A stretch of DNA of 64,000 nucleotides from Akebia trifoliata (Eukaryota > Streptophyta > Magnoliopsida > Ranunculales > Lardizabalaceae), in assembly GCA_017979445.1 (NCBI GenBank), contig CM030713.1, forward strand, positions 31,277,915 to 31,341,914. Direction: 5' to 3'. This document shows positions 1 through 12,539 of the stretch, piece after piece. The notes beneath the pieces were generated by a model, which saw only the letters and a list, made by a program, of their open reading frames with translations, made no database searches and was not told the origin of the DNA. Both the position numbers and the translations under genes were made by a program. How positions within the stretch are numbered: position 1 is the first letter of the stretch; each line of letters starts with the position of its first letter.

Positions 1-3000
1 TAGAGAAAGGGTGGCTATGCGTAATGGGTGTTTTAGGAATTTTGATGAGTATCTCTCCCTTTTTATTTCCTTTTCTACTCTCTTGTATTGAAATATAAGT
101 TTAACTTTTTTTTTATTTTTAAAATAATCGGGTATCCCTATGGTCAACGGACTAGATCCGTATCAAAGTTTTGCTTAATCCATAGACCATGGTCTTGTCC
201 AAAGACTAGTTCTCAGGTATGTGCAATACCCGAATATCACATGAATCAAATAAGTGACAGTGTGCCCTCGTGAATGGCCCTTAAGGAATTAATGCTCATA
301 TTGTGTATTGAATTCACGACCTACAAACACTAATTGTTTATCGATTCGAAATTGCCATTGAGCCAACCTCTCAGGATTAAAATTTAAGTTTAACTTGATT
401 TTAATTGATGAGAGAAAATATTATGACTTGTGAAACTTGATAGTACTGATCAACAAAGAATTATACTTAATCATTCCATAGATTTTGGTCGATCGTGAAC
501 CTCACGCAATTTATTTTTCTTCTATTATTAATGAGCAAAACACTAACTTTATTTTAATGACACGTGCATCACACGTAAGTGATGAATAAAAGGGCTACGA
601 GACCATAGAAATAAATTAATGAATATCATCAGTTTGGTATATTGGTTCCATCACGGATTTCCTAGTTACAGCTGTTAAAAAGGGTACCTTACATCTCGTA
701 TAAAAGTCAATGGGAAAACAGGAACCTTCCTTCCATTTAGTTTAATTCCATATTTACTTTCACATCCCTAATGATAAGATAATTAAACTTCACCCAACCT
801 ATCCAATATTAGAAACGAAAGTTATAGATTTATCATTGATTGATTTATCTGATACACGTGGCATTAAATATGGGCTAAGTTTGAGAGGACCATAGGTAAG
901 TTAACAACCCACTTAAACCTATGAAACTTCTCCCACAAATGTATTGACTTCTCACCAACAAATTGGTTTAGATAATTTCTTAGTGTGTGTTTGGTAACAC
1001 TTTTGAAGTCTAAATGGATGTGATCCACTTTTAACATTCAGACTTCAGAAATAAAAAATTTCGTTTGTTTTATTTCAAATTATAAACTTTAAAATCGAAA
1101 TCCAAAAAATTTGAACCAATAATGAAGAATGTTGGATGAATTCAGAAGTTCTAAATCAAAAATCAGAAAACAATGGTAACTTGTAACGACAATCTCTATT
1201 GTGAAATTGACTCCCACATTTGGAGACATAGTTGATAATTCAAATGACGAATCCCATTAAATTTCATGTTGTCTTTTATCTTAAATTTGTTTTCAATATT
1301 CACTTAAATGAACGCAATGAAGTCGTGGTTGTCGAGGTAAATATTGAGATATGAACGACGCCCATACTCTACCTCGATAGTAGTAATAAATTGTTTTGGC
1401 TTATATACTTCTTTAAGCAACAAATCGATCCCCTTTTTGGCCAAGATTGTAGCCTTAAGAATGGGTATAATTCCCTAATGTTCACCAATTCTATGGTGTG
1501 CAATGCATGAACGTTTGTTTTCCTTAAACAACAGACAACCCTACCCATTTTGTTGGATGTATATTGTTCCTTGGGCTTTGAGATGGTGGGCCCAAGCACA
1601 TATTTTGATAAATGTGTACTTTACCCTAACCCTGGCCTTTGTTATTCCTTTTTTTTTTTTTTTTCTAATCAGCTAACGTATGGGCTTTTGTGTCCACATG
1701 TTTAGTACCTTAAATCACTAATTACATAGCAACTATTTAAATATAAGACTGTGTTGGAGTTTTAATTATATGGACGTGTTTGGTATGGAGTGTAGATTTT
1801 GATTTTTATCCTTAATTTTGACTCTTATGTTACATTTGGTTTAGATTATAAATGTGATTCTCTCCTTAATTAAAAATAGAAATCAACTAAAATATAAAAA
1901 GAGGCAAGGTCCATTTCTTGTGTTCTTCGCGTTAAAGCTACTTTTTGCATTTATATAAAAATATTACATACCATAACTTTTTAAAAAAAGGATTGGAAAA
2001 ATGGCATTCTAATTATCAATTTTAAAATCAATTTCTAGAAATAATTTAAGTGAAAAGTGATTTTTTATTTAAGAAATCAGTTTTCAATCTAATTTGACAA
2101 TCCAAAATTAGAATTCGCTATCATAATCTAACCATTCAAACCAACGGTCACATTTGAACCGTTGGATAACTTATTTGATTATAAAAATAAAAGGTGGTAT
2201 ACTTTTTTGGAATTGAAGTAATGAAATATTACTCAATTTGGAGCAAAACTCTCTAATAGTGATTCTTACTTTCTCAGTCCCAATTCCAAACCAAACAAAT
2301 GACATAGTGATGGAACTTGTCAGGTCAACCCAGCAATCCAATCTGACTATTAATGTTTTACCATTTTGATGTTGTGGTCAAAGTGTGTTAGATGTGGTGA
2401 TCACAAGTTGACAAATTATAAGAATGATAATCAACAACTGTGGGACAAACAGTGGATGTGGATCCTACACAACAAAATCCACCACAAGCGCCATCAACAA
2501 CGGATCTGTTAATAGGCCCATGAAGAGAAAGAAGGTTACTTGTATTCAGTTAAGTCTACGGTCCTTAGAACATTTTTTCAGCCCATTGACAATAGTTTTG
2601 GCCTAGCCGTCCAATTGAGTCCGATTTGAACCTGATGTTTGACCCAAGTTAGTGGTCAATGGGTCAGATTATTAGGCCTTATTCATATTTAGGTTCGGTT
2701 CGGGCTAGGGAGATAGGCCCGTCTAGTGAGCATATGAGAAAATTTATTTGGCCCAATCCAACCATTAGACAGGCCAGGTTAGGCTAAGTATTTGAAGCTT
2801 GAATGAAATCAAGCTACTTGTGACCCGGCCATTGACAGCACCTAGATCCATGGTGTTGCCCAAGTAGGCTACTCAATCATGGAGTCACTGGGCCCAAAAA
2901 GAGAGCTACATGTTTCATAACCAAGACAGGATATGGGCCGGGCCATACCATGAAGTACCTTTAATATATAAACAGGGGTCGTTATTTTGAGGCCCAAGAC

Positions 3001-3300
3001 AACATGGATCCTTCCCAAAACCTAGGAATTTTGGATCACGATCTGATGGTTATGGTCCTTCAAGTGCGAACCTCAGTGAGCCACTTTTGGATCACTAACA
3101 CATTTCATCTATTATGTTTCTCATTGGGGCTGTCTATGATTGAACTTCAAGAAGAATAATGGATCACAGAATACAAATTTTGCCTAGCTTCTACAGAAAA
3201 AAACACATTAGAGCAGAGTTAAAAAGGTTACCTTTGAAGTAGAAAAATTGAGAATCAACACAAATGAATGTTACCCTTACAATTTTTTTTTTTCCATTTA
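1..3300. other. Intergenic DNA, no gene seen
   Basis: No open frame with recognisable protein similarity on either strand. The stretch is AT-rich with poly-T and poly-A runs. Two parts look like MITE remnants. Around 1769-2302 one end reads GTGTTTGGTATGGAG and the other, inverted, reads TTTGTTTGGTTTGGAATTGG. At 2650-2841 inverted GTCAATGG-containing ends enclose GGCCC-rich sequence; a similar end pair occurs at 34334-34745. Assignment to families is inference. Confidence 0.5.
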
Positions 3301-3543
3301 AATTCTCAAACATTTGCACTTGGAATCAACCTCAACTCCTTCAGATTGGGGATGAAATTATCACCTAAAATAAAAATTCCAAAAGGAAAGTAACAACTGT
3401 TAATATATTGTGAAGAGGTTAAGTTGGTGAAGTCCTTGGGTTCAAACCACCTAGCTTGCCTACCATAAAGTACAAGCAACAAAATCCAAGTTTCTAAGTT
3501 TGTTCTCAAATGTCCTTGGATGAGGAGAATAGGATGAAGAAGA

Positions 3544-5877
3544 CTAGACAAAGTGTTGAGTTGGGTATTCATGCTCATGCCCATTGTAATCGTAATACAA
3601 CCTCTCTCCCTTTGATATATCTCTATTTGCTATCAACAAAACCCGGGACTCACCATTGACATCAAATCTCACACATTTCAGGTTCTGTTTCTTCTTCCCT
3701 TCCCTGCTTCAAGTAAAATCATAGACATAATTCAGCCAAAAATCAATCAAGTAGGACATTTTTAACCAATAATTGATCAAATTGTGGGAAGTAGTACTAA
3801 ATTATATACAAATACAAGGAAGAATAGCAATTCTGTTATTGCAAAGAGAAAGAGAGCGTACGGTGTATGATTGTTGATGCCATTAATGAATCGAGCAATG
3901 TTTCCTCGTTTATCAGGACAGATAACAAGGCTTTGTGAAGGATCAGAAGCTGATATCAGAGTCATCATGCTATCACCATCATCATGTTCACGATTCTTCA
4001 GGTAGTCAACATCACCAGTATATTCTGTTATTATGGTCCAGTCCTTTATTAATCTATCTGCCTCTACAGTGAACCTGTTTTGATCAAATAAATATTAAGA
4101 TCCCCTTTCAAAGATTTAAAAAAAAAAAAAAAAAGAGGAAACAATGTTAAAAAATTGGGCTTACCCTTCTTGAGAATCAAAAACAACCATTAAGGGAGGC
4201 CATTCTCCTCTTTCCATCATGTTCTTGCAGAAGGTTAAGGTTTCGGTGTCTTCTCTTGATAAAACCTGAAATGTAGCTATCTCTAGTTAAAGTGAAGATG
4301 CGTTTCTGGAGTACTATGTGACAAATGCATATGAATCAAAATAAAGGAAAATTTTATAAGGCGGTAATAAGGCCAACTATGCTTAATGAAGCTGAATGTT
4401 GGGCGGTCAAGAAGCATCATGTTAATAAATTAAGTAAATGCGGAGATGATGATGTTGAGATGCATAAGTGGAAAGCCTTAGATATATAAAATTAGAGACA
4501 AACACATTTGTGAAAATATAGGAGTCATTCCAATAGGCGATAAACTAACAAAATGTCAGTGGAGATGGTTTGGGCATATTCAAGGAAGGTGATTACAACC
4601 CCAATTAGAAGTAATAATAATGTTGAAGGTCCTAAAAGATCAAGATTAAGAACCAAAAGAAGGTTGACGGAGACGGTGAAGCAAATATAAACTCTCTAAA
4701 TAATGAAGACTTGGCTTTGGATAGAGTGGCATGGAGGAACATGATTCGTTTAGCTGACCCCAAATCTTTGAGACAATGCCTTGTTGTTGTACCAATATAG
4801 AAGACTATATCAGAAGGAAAGTTTCAATTTTGGGTTTTAAAACTATTCGACTAATCACCCTTATCTTTTGAAATAGAAATGCCATCAACGATGCTCTTAT
4901 CTATATTTATTAAGGTACAATGAGACCGAATTCTATGTTGCTGTAGCCAATACAGAACACTTATATAAACAGATTATTAACGTTACCAAAATTTCCATAT
5001 GTTTTGCTACAATGGGTCATTTAAGTAATTCGATAAACCATAGTTAAGGGGCCTAAATTGGTAAAAAAAGTTAGTAATTTGAGCTGAGAAAAGCAATCTT
5101 TTTTATTTTACCTGCATTCCTCCTTGCTCAAGAACTGCACGATTTGCTGATCTCCGAGCCATGCCGGGCATGTAAGTAAGATCATTGCTGAACTCCGTCC
5201 CTGTTGCCGTCAATGCTGTTGCCAAAGACGCCATCTGCTCCAATCTCCTCTTAGGATCTTCGCTTGGATTGAAAGGTAACAACCTCCTCTTCTTCTTTGA
5301 CATTACTAAGCTCTTTCGCCTCTTCCGAGTATCTGAAAATATAAGAAAACAATCCAAAAAAAAATCAAACCAAGAAAAAAAAAAGGAGAAATCATTTCAA
5401 ATCAAACAAACGAAATGCTAATTGGATGAATTACCCTTGGATGGCTTCTGGGTAGACTCTGAAGTCCTTTGAATCCGGAAGAAATCGACGATTTTGGTTT
5501 GAATTAGAGGAAATCCTACGAATTAGAATAAAATCCATTAACCCATTAACTAAATTGGATAGAAAAATAAGTCAACGAAGTGGAAACCTAAGAACAGAAT
5601 TGAACATACTTTTGAGCTTCTTGTGGTTGGAACAAGAGGAACAGAACCACGAGCCTTTCGGCACGGAAACAAGGATTGGTCTGATACAAAAGAGGTGGAA
5701 CCCTCGGTCGCATTTGTCGCAGAGGAGAAGCTCATCGGGCGCATGGCCTGATCTGCATTCTTCACAGTAGGCATCGCTGTAATCTCCCTGGTCTTCATGT
5801 AAATCGGTGGAAGGCAGAGGAGAGAGAGGGCTAGGGGCTTGGGTTCTTCTCCTTTTGAGGGTTGTTGCAGGAGCCAT
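3544..5877 (-). CDS. ATXR6: ATXR6-like histone H3K27 monomethyltransferase (PHD + PIP + SET)
   Basis: Nuclear enzyme that monomethylates histone H3 lysine 27 to keep heterochromatin silent and limit over-replication (known for ATXR5/ATXR6). Six coding exons on the minus strand, all GT-AG: 5877-5610, 5515-5435, 5332-5112, 4265-4165, 4074-3862 and 3703-3544, giving 347 aa with the frame kept at every junction. A PHD finger occupies residues 37-83 (C38, C41, C53, C56, H61, C64, C79, C82). A PCNA-interacting motif QTKIVDFF lies at 95-102. A conserved linker with SLVMSKKKRRLLPFNP follows, then the C-terminal SET domain with RFINGINNH (285-293) and YYDYN (331-335). The family is about 350 aa, so the gene looks complete. 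There is no obvious plastid transit peptide, which favours ATXR6 over ATXR5. Intron 3 carries a LINE remnant, and E2F-type sites lie just upstream of the start codon. Confidence 0.95.
4290..4800 (+). mobile_element. Degraded LINE reverse-transcriptase fragment in ATXR6 intron 3
   Basis: Read on the plus strand, antisense to the host gene, shifting frames give pieces typical of the C-terminal part of plant non-LTR reverse transcriptase: SGVLCDKC, KFYKAVIRPTML, ECWAVKKHHVNK, PIGDKL, WRWFGHIQ and a tail like DPKSLRQCLVVVP. Several stops and frameshifts show it is dead. It makes up much of the 846-bp intron 3. Confidence 0.75.
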
Positions 5878-5951
5878 GACTAGAGAGAGAGAGAGATGAG
5901 GCAGGGGGTTTGGGCTTCCTGTTAACTTTAACAGTAGAGTGAAACGTTAAG

Positions 5952-5999
5952 ATTTTCGCGCGTTAATTTGGTTTCGCGGGGAAGGAATTTGGCGCCAAA
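5952..5999 (-). promoter_or_regulatory. E2F-type site cluster upstream of the ATXR6-like gene
   Basis: A perfect palindrome TTTGGCGCCAAA at 5988-5999 matches the canonical E2F/DP site. TTTTCGCGCG (5953-5962) and TTTCGCGGG (5972-5980) are close variants. All lie within about 125 bp upstream of the start codon (5877). E2F control would fit S-phase expression, which is established for ATXR5/6 in Arabidopsis. Binding here is inferred. Confidence 0.75.
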
Positions 6000-6361
6000 C
6001 TTTCTGTTCGCACACGAGTGCCACGTGTACGCCCGATGGTAAGAATATGCGTGAGAGGTCTTTTTTGTTTTAAGGATTTAGATTGCCCAACCGTCTTGGG
6101 CTACCAATAGGCCAGGCCCTAAAGGGGCAAGCGAAGCCTATATCAGTCCTAAACCCTCTTCAAGTCTAAGTCAGAAAAGCCCAAGACTCGAGACTAATGG
6201 GTTCAAGTTAATTTTCATGCACTTCCCGATGATTTTTAATCGAAATAGGGATCCAATCTCCATCATAGTTGAAAAGAATTAGAGATGAAAGTAAATTTAT
6301 TATTTTTATTTCAAAATCATAAATCTAAATATATATAATATACATGTATACAAAAAGAATC

Positions 6362-6590
6362 GTGATAATCTGACTACCCCACATGACATACTCAATCAAC
6401 TCCCCTGACGTGTCAAGTTCAAGAATCGTAGATCTGTAAACCTTGGGATACACAACTGCACTTTTCCATAAAAAAAAAGTGTATCCCAAGGGAACCGCGT
6501 ATCCTAAGGCATATAAATCTACAGTTCCCGAACTTGTCACACGTCAAGAGAGACGATTGAGTATTCCACATGGGGTAGCCAAATTATCAC
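6362..6590. mobile_element. Foldback (hairpin) MITE
   Basis: The two halves are inverted copies. The left begins GTGATAATCTGACTACCCCA; the right, reverse-complemented, begins GTGATAATTTGGCTACCCCA. Pairing continues through TACTCAATC, TTGACGTGT-like and GTAGAT blocks to a centre near 6470 with GGGATACACTTTTT. No coding content. Confidence 0.7.
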
Positions 6591-6599
6591 AACTCATAC

Positions 6600-8680
6600 A
6601 AGTATAATAGCTGGTGGGTTAGACTGAACATTGTAATGTACTGGCATGACCCAAATTTAATAGATTGACATTTTTTTAAAACCTTACCCTAACTTTGTGT
6701 GCTTAAACTCAAGGACCTCTGCCTTATTTTTCGACGATTATCAGTAGTATTCTGTAATGATATTGCAAAACTAAAAGATAAATAAAATACAACACATCCC
6801 TGTAAAGCGTGCACCTTAGTCAAAAGGTATAAGAAAGCATGAGCTTTTTCAATGTCTGTTTGAGTAAGGCATTATCATAAGTCATCCTCTTACAGCCCCA
6901 TGACTTGAGAGTAAACCTCAATGCATTTGAAAACATGGTTTATCCCATTTGAATGTAGAGTTCAGAAGTTGAGACACCAAGTTTCTTTCTCTATTTTAAC
7001 AATGGATGTTTTGAGATTTTCTTTGACATGTAAACCTATTAAATTTACGCGGCAATTCATTTACTTACACAATGTTTATGGGGTGAAATATAAAGTTAAA
7101 AGTTACATCTTTTGAAACATTTTATTAAAGAATCTTTTTTATTTCTACCTTTTGATGGCACAGAAATGTTATAGTACATTTCCTTTTGACACATGACGGT
7201 AGATCCTAAATTTCGCTCTCCCTAACCATATGCTTAGCCCTACACAAATTTAGAATTCTTGTACTATACCGAGGTGTGGTCAATTCCGATATTGTTGCAT
7301 CTTATTACTAGTCAAAAACTACTCTGTGCAATTGGGAAAAATCTTATAGTATGAGTTATACACTAGACCACAAACAAAATAACTTCATTCATGATTCATG
7401 GAATGCAGCCACCCTGGAACCACCATTTAACAAGTCCCATCGATTGATGAGTCTTTATGATAAAAATGGTTAATGGTTTTCTCTTGAACAATCAGATTTC
7501 TATGATCCCCTTTTAGTGTGATCTATTACAATATAGACATTGTTCGCAGAATTCAGATTATATGGTTATCCCCCATAAAATACACCCAAACACTTCTTAA
7601 GGTGTCAACTTGCTAAAAAAAAAAAAAATCTGGGTTGTTCATGTAATGGTTTCAAAACCCATCTTCACCTCTTCTCCCCACCCACTCAGAAGAACAAATA
7701 AATAAATATTCAAACATTCTAGTGTTATAGGTCAATATTGAAGTAGTGCAGACTTTCCAGTTGAAGATAAGTTAAAATTAGCTTATGTTGAGTTGCACCA
7801 AATGCATATTTTTTAAAGAAGAAGAAAGAAGTCATGTACATGTTTGAGCTCTTCAGATGTTAATTGGGGGAATCCAAATTTTGTGTTTGTAAATAAAGCT
7901 GTTAAATGAACATGAAACTGTCACATGTGTCCTCAAGAATTCTTTTGATGAATGATGTTTTATTTACACCATGTGAGTTGATGGGTTAAGTCAAAGATGC
8001 CTTTAGATTTTTCCACTTTAGCATCTTCCCATGTAGTCATAAATTTTCTATTTTAATATATATATATATATATTTAATTTAAAAATAATAAATGCAATAA
8101 ATAGGGGAAAACTATAGTACAAATTAAGATTAGACCTTTGTTATATCGGAGTGAACTGTTAATTGGTACAAAACAAACCAAACAAAACCAATTAGAGGTT
8201 GGATTCGTAGTGGGGTCGTGAATAGAAAACAACAATGAACCTAACGAACCCCTTTATTTTGGTAGATTTTTGAGATGCCCCGTGGTTTGGTCAATATTAG
8301 AGATAAATCTTATTTTTAAAATCCCAAGATTTGATCAATATTAAAGATACTCCTTTGATTTTAAACTGATGATGTGCCCGCTTGACCTAAGTCTTCTTCT
8401 ATGAGTAACATAAATGACTAAAATATCGCTACCGAACTACCTTTATGAATTGGGCTCGTTTAAGAGTGGTGAACCACGAACTTGAATTCAAATTGAGTGA
8501 ACCAACGAACCAGGTAAGACAGGATTATTAGATAATACCTTCACATGACAATACATGAGAAGGGGATAGAAAAAAAACGAAGAAGTTACATAGTAATGTG
8601 AGACTTTGTACATGTACAACCATACAAAAGCAATATAATCATGGGTTTAGATGATGAACCTTGTCGACAAATAATAGTCT
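6600..8680. other. Intergenic DNA, no gene seen
   Basis: AT-rich with a (TA)n stretch near 8060-8075. No supported coding region, RNA gene or clear terminal repeats. Confidence 0.5.
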
Positions 8681-8686
8681 CATCTT

Positions 8687-8762
8687 AGGCCCAACTTGCT
8701 AAGTTGGTTAAAGTCTAATTGTTGATGACACAACTTGGGTTCAAAACTCACCTTCACGGACA
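8687..8762 (+). mobile_element. tRNA-derived SINE head
   Basis: An A-box-like segment (CTAAGTTGGTTAAAGTC) is followed about 30 bp later by a B-box-like GGGTTCAAAACTCACC, the order of an RNA polymerase III tRNA-type promoter. The layout resembles the SINE at 59616-59725. No intact tRNA cloverleaf is apparent. The body is cut off by the MITE at 8811. Confidence 0.5.
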
Positions 8763-8810
8763 CCACAAACCTTGCTTTTCTATAAGTAATAAAATATCTC
8801 CCTTTTTTAG

Positions 8811-8982
8811 GAAAATGTTGAAGTGACATTGAAATTGACATTGTGGGGAAACGTTGGTGTGCAGATGGCCATAGATGCTTCTCACTCATATCTCGATGAT
8901 AAGCATTTATGGTTCTGACATACATCCATGTCAGTAATGTCCCCCCCCCCCCCCCCCTCACAATGTTACTCCAGCACGACTC
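8811..8982. mobile_element. GAGTCGTGCTGG-family MITE (copy 1)
   Basis: Left end GAAAATGTTGAAGTGACATT; right end, inverted, GAGTCGTGCTGGAGTAACAT. The centre holds a hairpin of CATAGATGCTT and AAGCATTTATGG, shared with the copies at 19664, 40719 and 62710. A run of 17 C (8941-8957) interrupts the right arm. Confidence 0.65.
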
Positions 8983-9878
8983 ATTTTTTTATTATTCCGA
9001 ATCCGATTTACATGCATGAATGAAATGTGTATTAATTTTTCTACTAAATGATGTAATAACTCAACCTAAAATTCAGGCTGTAGCTACCATCATCCCACAT
9101 TCTTCGTATTTATGTGTGATCGTCCCATCAAAGAGGAAGGAAGGAGGACAAATATTATTATTTATGCAGACGATTTTCTGATTTGAAAATCGAAAATTTA
9201 CACTTGATCGGTACTCGACTGATGTGGGTACAGAACCATTGATTATTTTCCTTGTGCATCTCGTAGAAAAAGATCCACGATTTTGTGCCCTTGCCATGTT
9301 AGCCGCATACACATTGTGTGAAATTTTTTGGGACAGAAAATCACGAGCCTAATATTTAAACATCCAATCATTTGGAAAAAATTTCACTTTTGACTCAAAT
9401 TTTGATTTGGATAGATAAATGGAAGGTTGCCATAAATCAATTATTCATTGTTCCAAGGCTGCAGAATAGTCTAAGGGTGGTTATCAGTTTTGTTTGTAAG
9501 TTGTAACCCAACCTAACCCGACCCGACCCGACCCGATACTACACATTTCCACTTCCACTTGTACACGTTGGAAAGCAAGAAAATGACGTCATCAAGAGTG
9601 AAGTCAGACGAAATGCACGCGCAAGGAGTGGGGGAGTCTTAGTGGGCCACTCGCGACTTCCTTTAGGACTCTGGCATTCTTGCCTCGGACTCCTAAATAT
9701 TCCCTTTCTAAAGTGTGGAATCGACATGTAGGCCAGGATCTCCTCATTTTGGGCCCAACTAAGCACTCTCATCCACGGTTCCTAATTTGCCTCTAATCTC
9801 GTGATTTGTATTCACAAATCTGACCCTTGGTGCCCCCCGAATTCAAGATTCGAGTAAAAAAAAAAAAAAACAAAAACA

Positions 9879-10071
9879 AAATCTAGATCCCATGCACCTG
9901 GGGTGGGGGAATGAAACCTTCCTCCCAAACCTCAATGCATGCCACGTTAGCCCCATTTAAAAGAAATTTTGCAAAAAAATATTTTAAGCTTTAATTCCTT
10001 GAAATGTGGCTGAGGTGGCACCTATTGAGGTGTGGGAGCCTCCACCCTGGTGCACATGATCAGGATTTAAA
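9879..10071. mobile_element. Foldback MITE related to the 38413-38611 element
   Basis: Inverted arms share AAATC..GATC...TGCACC, CTCCCA and ACCTCAAT blocks. The left arm reads GATCCCATGCACCTGGGGTG; the right, inverted, reads TGATCATGTGCACCAGGGTG. The order CACCC / CCTCCC / CACCTCAA matches the element at 38413. A possible A-rich 9-bp target duplication is too low-complexity to trust. Confidence 0.6.
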
Positions 10072-10162
10072 AATAAAAAATTGTTTTGGGGGTTATTAAG
10101 AGATTCTCATCCACATTTTCATAAATATTTGAAATAGTCCCTACATTTTCAAAAGAGTCATG

Positions 10163-10298
10163 AATGCACACGATTTTGGTACGCAGCTGACTTGGCAAGG
10201 TCACAAAATCATAGATCTTTTTCATTGGGATACACAGAAAAAAAGATGTGCGGTTCTATGCCCTTGCCACATTAGCCGCGTACCCAACCGTGTGCATC
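10163..10298. mobile_element. Small foldback element
   Basis: The left arm ATGCACACGATTTTGGTACG pairs with the inverted right arm ATGCACACGGTTGGGTACGC. Both continue GGCT...GGCAAGG and converge on ATCTTTTT. A related half is visible near 9230-9310 (TTGCCATGTTAGCCGCATAC). Non-coding. Confidence 0.55.
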
Positions 10299-10664
10299 CT
10301 CCCCCATTGAACTTACTCTTCATTGATATAATATAGTAATTAAAATGGTTGGAATACCCTTATTTTCAATCTCTAGCCAAAGTCCTTTGATTTGTTTTAA
10401 AATAAAACCAGTCAAATCTTCAACCTTAAGATTATATTTATTTCAATCTTCAAATCTCAAGGTAAGATATGATTATTGAGAGATTAAAAAATGATGGAAT
10501 TATAGGTAAAAAAACATCAATTTTTACAAAAGATTGACGAGAGGGTTGAATACAATAGATTGAAGATAATTAGGATTAAGTAGATTAAAGGGAATTTACC
10601 ATAAAGGTTAAAGAGTTTGATACAAGTTCAACTAATATACCTAAAACACTTGGATGTTAGTGGC

Positions 10665-10950
10665 ACAAAAAGTTAAGCCCATATCTCTCTCACTTTGTTG
10701 TGGCCTTCACCATGTAATCTCTCTCTTCTCTTCAAGAGTTGTTAATTGCCCCAGGTAATCATTTCCCCATGTTGTCCCTTTTAGTAAGGTCTTTATACCA
10801 ACTTTGTAACGGCCTTCACTGTACCCCTCTCCCTTCATTTTGGACCCCTTGGTAACCTTTTCAACAAGCTACTCCTTTCGAGGTTTGAACTTAAGACATA
10901 ATGTGGCCATGACACCAAATGCAGTAAACCCAACCACTACACCAAAAATA
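10665..10950 (-). mobile_element. tRNA-derived SINE, copy 1
   Basis: On the minus strand an A-box-like GTGTAGTGGTTGGGTTTACT is followed by a B-box-like TTAAGTTCAAACCTCG, then about 200 bp of body (GGGGCAA, GAAGGCC, AAAGTGAG blocks). The same order recurs at 11045-11345. No coding potential. Confidence 0.5.
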
Positions 10951-11044
10951 CCTGTTATTAGTATGGAAATTTAAGTCCATATCTCTTTGGAGTTGAAACA
11001 GAAATAGAAGATGATGGATTTTTTTTTATTAAAAAAATCATCTC

Positions 11045-11345
11045 TTGTGGTTTTAAGGCACCACCTTGTTTTGCAATTGACATCCATGACAATCACCTTT
11101 TGCTAGTTTTCATTGTGAAATCTTTCTTTTCGGTTGTAGATAACTCTTTCCCTAGGTTGCCCCCTTTTCGCTAACATCCAATATTGTATCCCCTTATATG
11201 TAGCAACTTTCATTACACTACCCATTGTTTTGGGCATCTAACTAGTAATTGTTTCTCTTGATCATCACGTTCGAGGTTTAAATTTGAGATGATGTGTTGG
11301 TTTTGACATGATTTAATATGTACCCAACCAATACATTAAAAGCAA
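11045..11345 (-). mobile_element. tRNA-derived SINE, copy 2
   Basis: Minus strand: TGTATTGGTTGGGTACATAT, then AATTTAAACCTCGAACG, then a body sharing AACAATTAC, GGGGGCAACCTAGG-like and GAAAG blocks with the copy at 10665-10950. The copies have diverged clearly, so insertion is old. Confidence 0.45.
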
Positions 11346-12539
11346 CTAAACGTTAATGTTGTCGGAAGTTAATCCTTAACTATTTTCGTTGTTATCACAA
11401 TTTTTTTTCCATTTCTTTTTATCTGTCTTCAATTAATTCAAGTTGAAAGGTCCTAACAAATAAAAGGAAGATACGAACTCATTTTCAATATCAACTTTAA
11501 ACAAAGTGAAATGGAAGAACAAGATTCATTTAATCAACATCAAACCTTAATTCATGAGAAGACTTTGTTGTTATGGTTGGTGTCGTGGTGGTGGTGGTGG
11601 TGGCGGTGATTGCGTTTGTTTTTTGTTTTTTCTTTTATAAAGAGAATCCAATATATGTTGGATCATGAGAAATGGTTCAAAAGTGATAAAATTCTTATAA
11701 CCGTCCAATGCATGGACTTTTGTACGGTGATAGTACATACACTTGACCATCCAAGTATTACTATTTCTCTCTAAAAGGGTGAAGATTTGCTTTCAGGGTT
11801 TGAGTATAATACACACACACACACTCTATACTATACATGTGTTTATATTCTCTTAGTACACCCTCTGCATTCCCACTGAGATTTGACGCTCTGAATGAAT
11901 TGGACCAATAATCTCACAAACCCTAAAATATTTCTATTCCATCATCACGCACTAAGTGGGTCCCATCAATGTTGCTTTGTCGGCTCTTGGCTTCTTCTCC
12001 CTTTCTTTTCTCTTTTGGACTATTTGCCAACTCAGCACTCAAAATAGGGCCCACACGCATTCCTCTCCATTCTAATCTTCTCACCATATATTCGATTGTT
12101 CCTTGGACAAGATTTCGAATTATTTCTTCCATAAAAACCCATATTCTCAAAGTTTAAAGGTCTCAATTTCAAACCAAATAAACAAAAATAAAATCCTTAA
12201 AAAAAAAAAAAATTTTGAATGAGAAGAGAAGAGAAGAAGAAGGATCCTGACTTGTTCTTAGATCAGAAAAGAGAAATCCACGAAAGTACCCACGAGGCCC
12301 AAAGAATAATAAAAATATTAAAATAATAAAATTAATATAAAGAATTATAAAGTATACATCAAATAATAATATTAAGAAAGGCAAAACAGCAAAAACAACC
12401 CACCTCTCTCTATCTACCCACATATAGTAGGCCAACACATAATACCACCACACAAACTATTTCTAACATTCCTTCTTGCTTTAAGACCCTCTTTCAACAA
12501 GGAGGTCAAGAACTATCATTCTTCATCTTTTTTTCTTCC

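Noticed and set aside
12169..12453. 94-codon hydrophobic minus-strand frame upstream of the Dof gene
   Set aside because: Low-complexity Phe/Ile/Leu translation of AT-rich Dof leader DNA; no family match.
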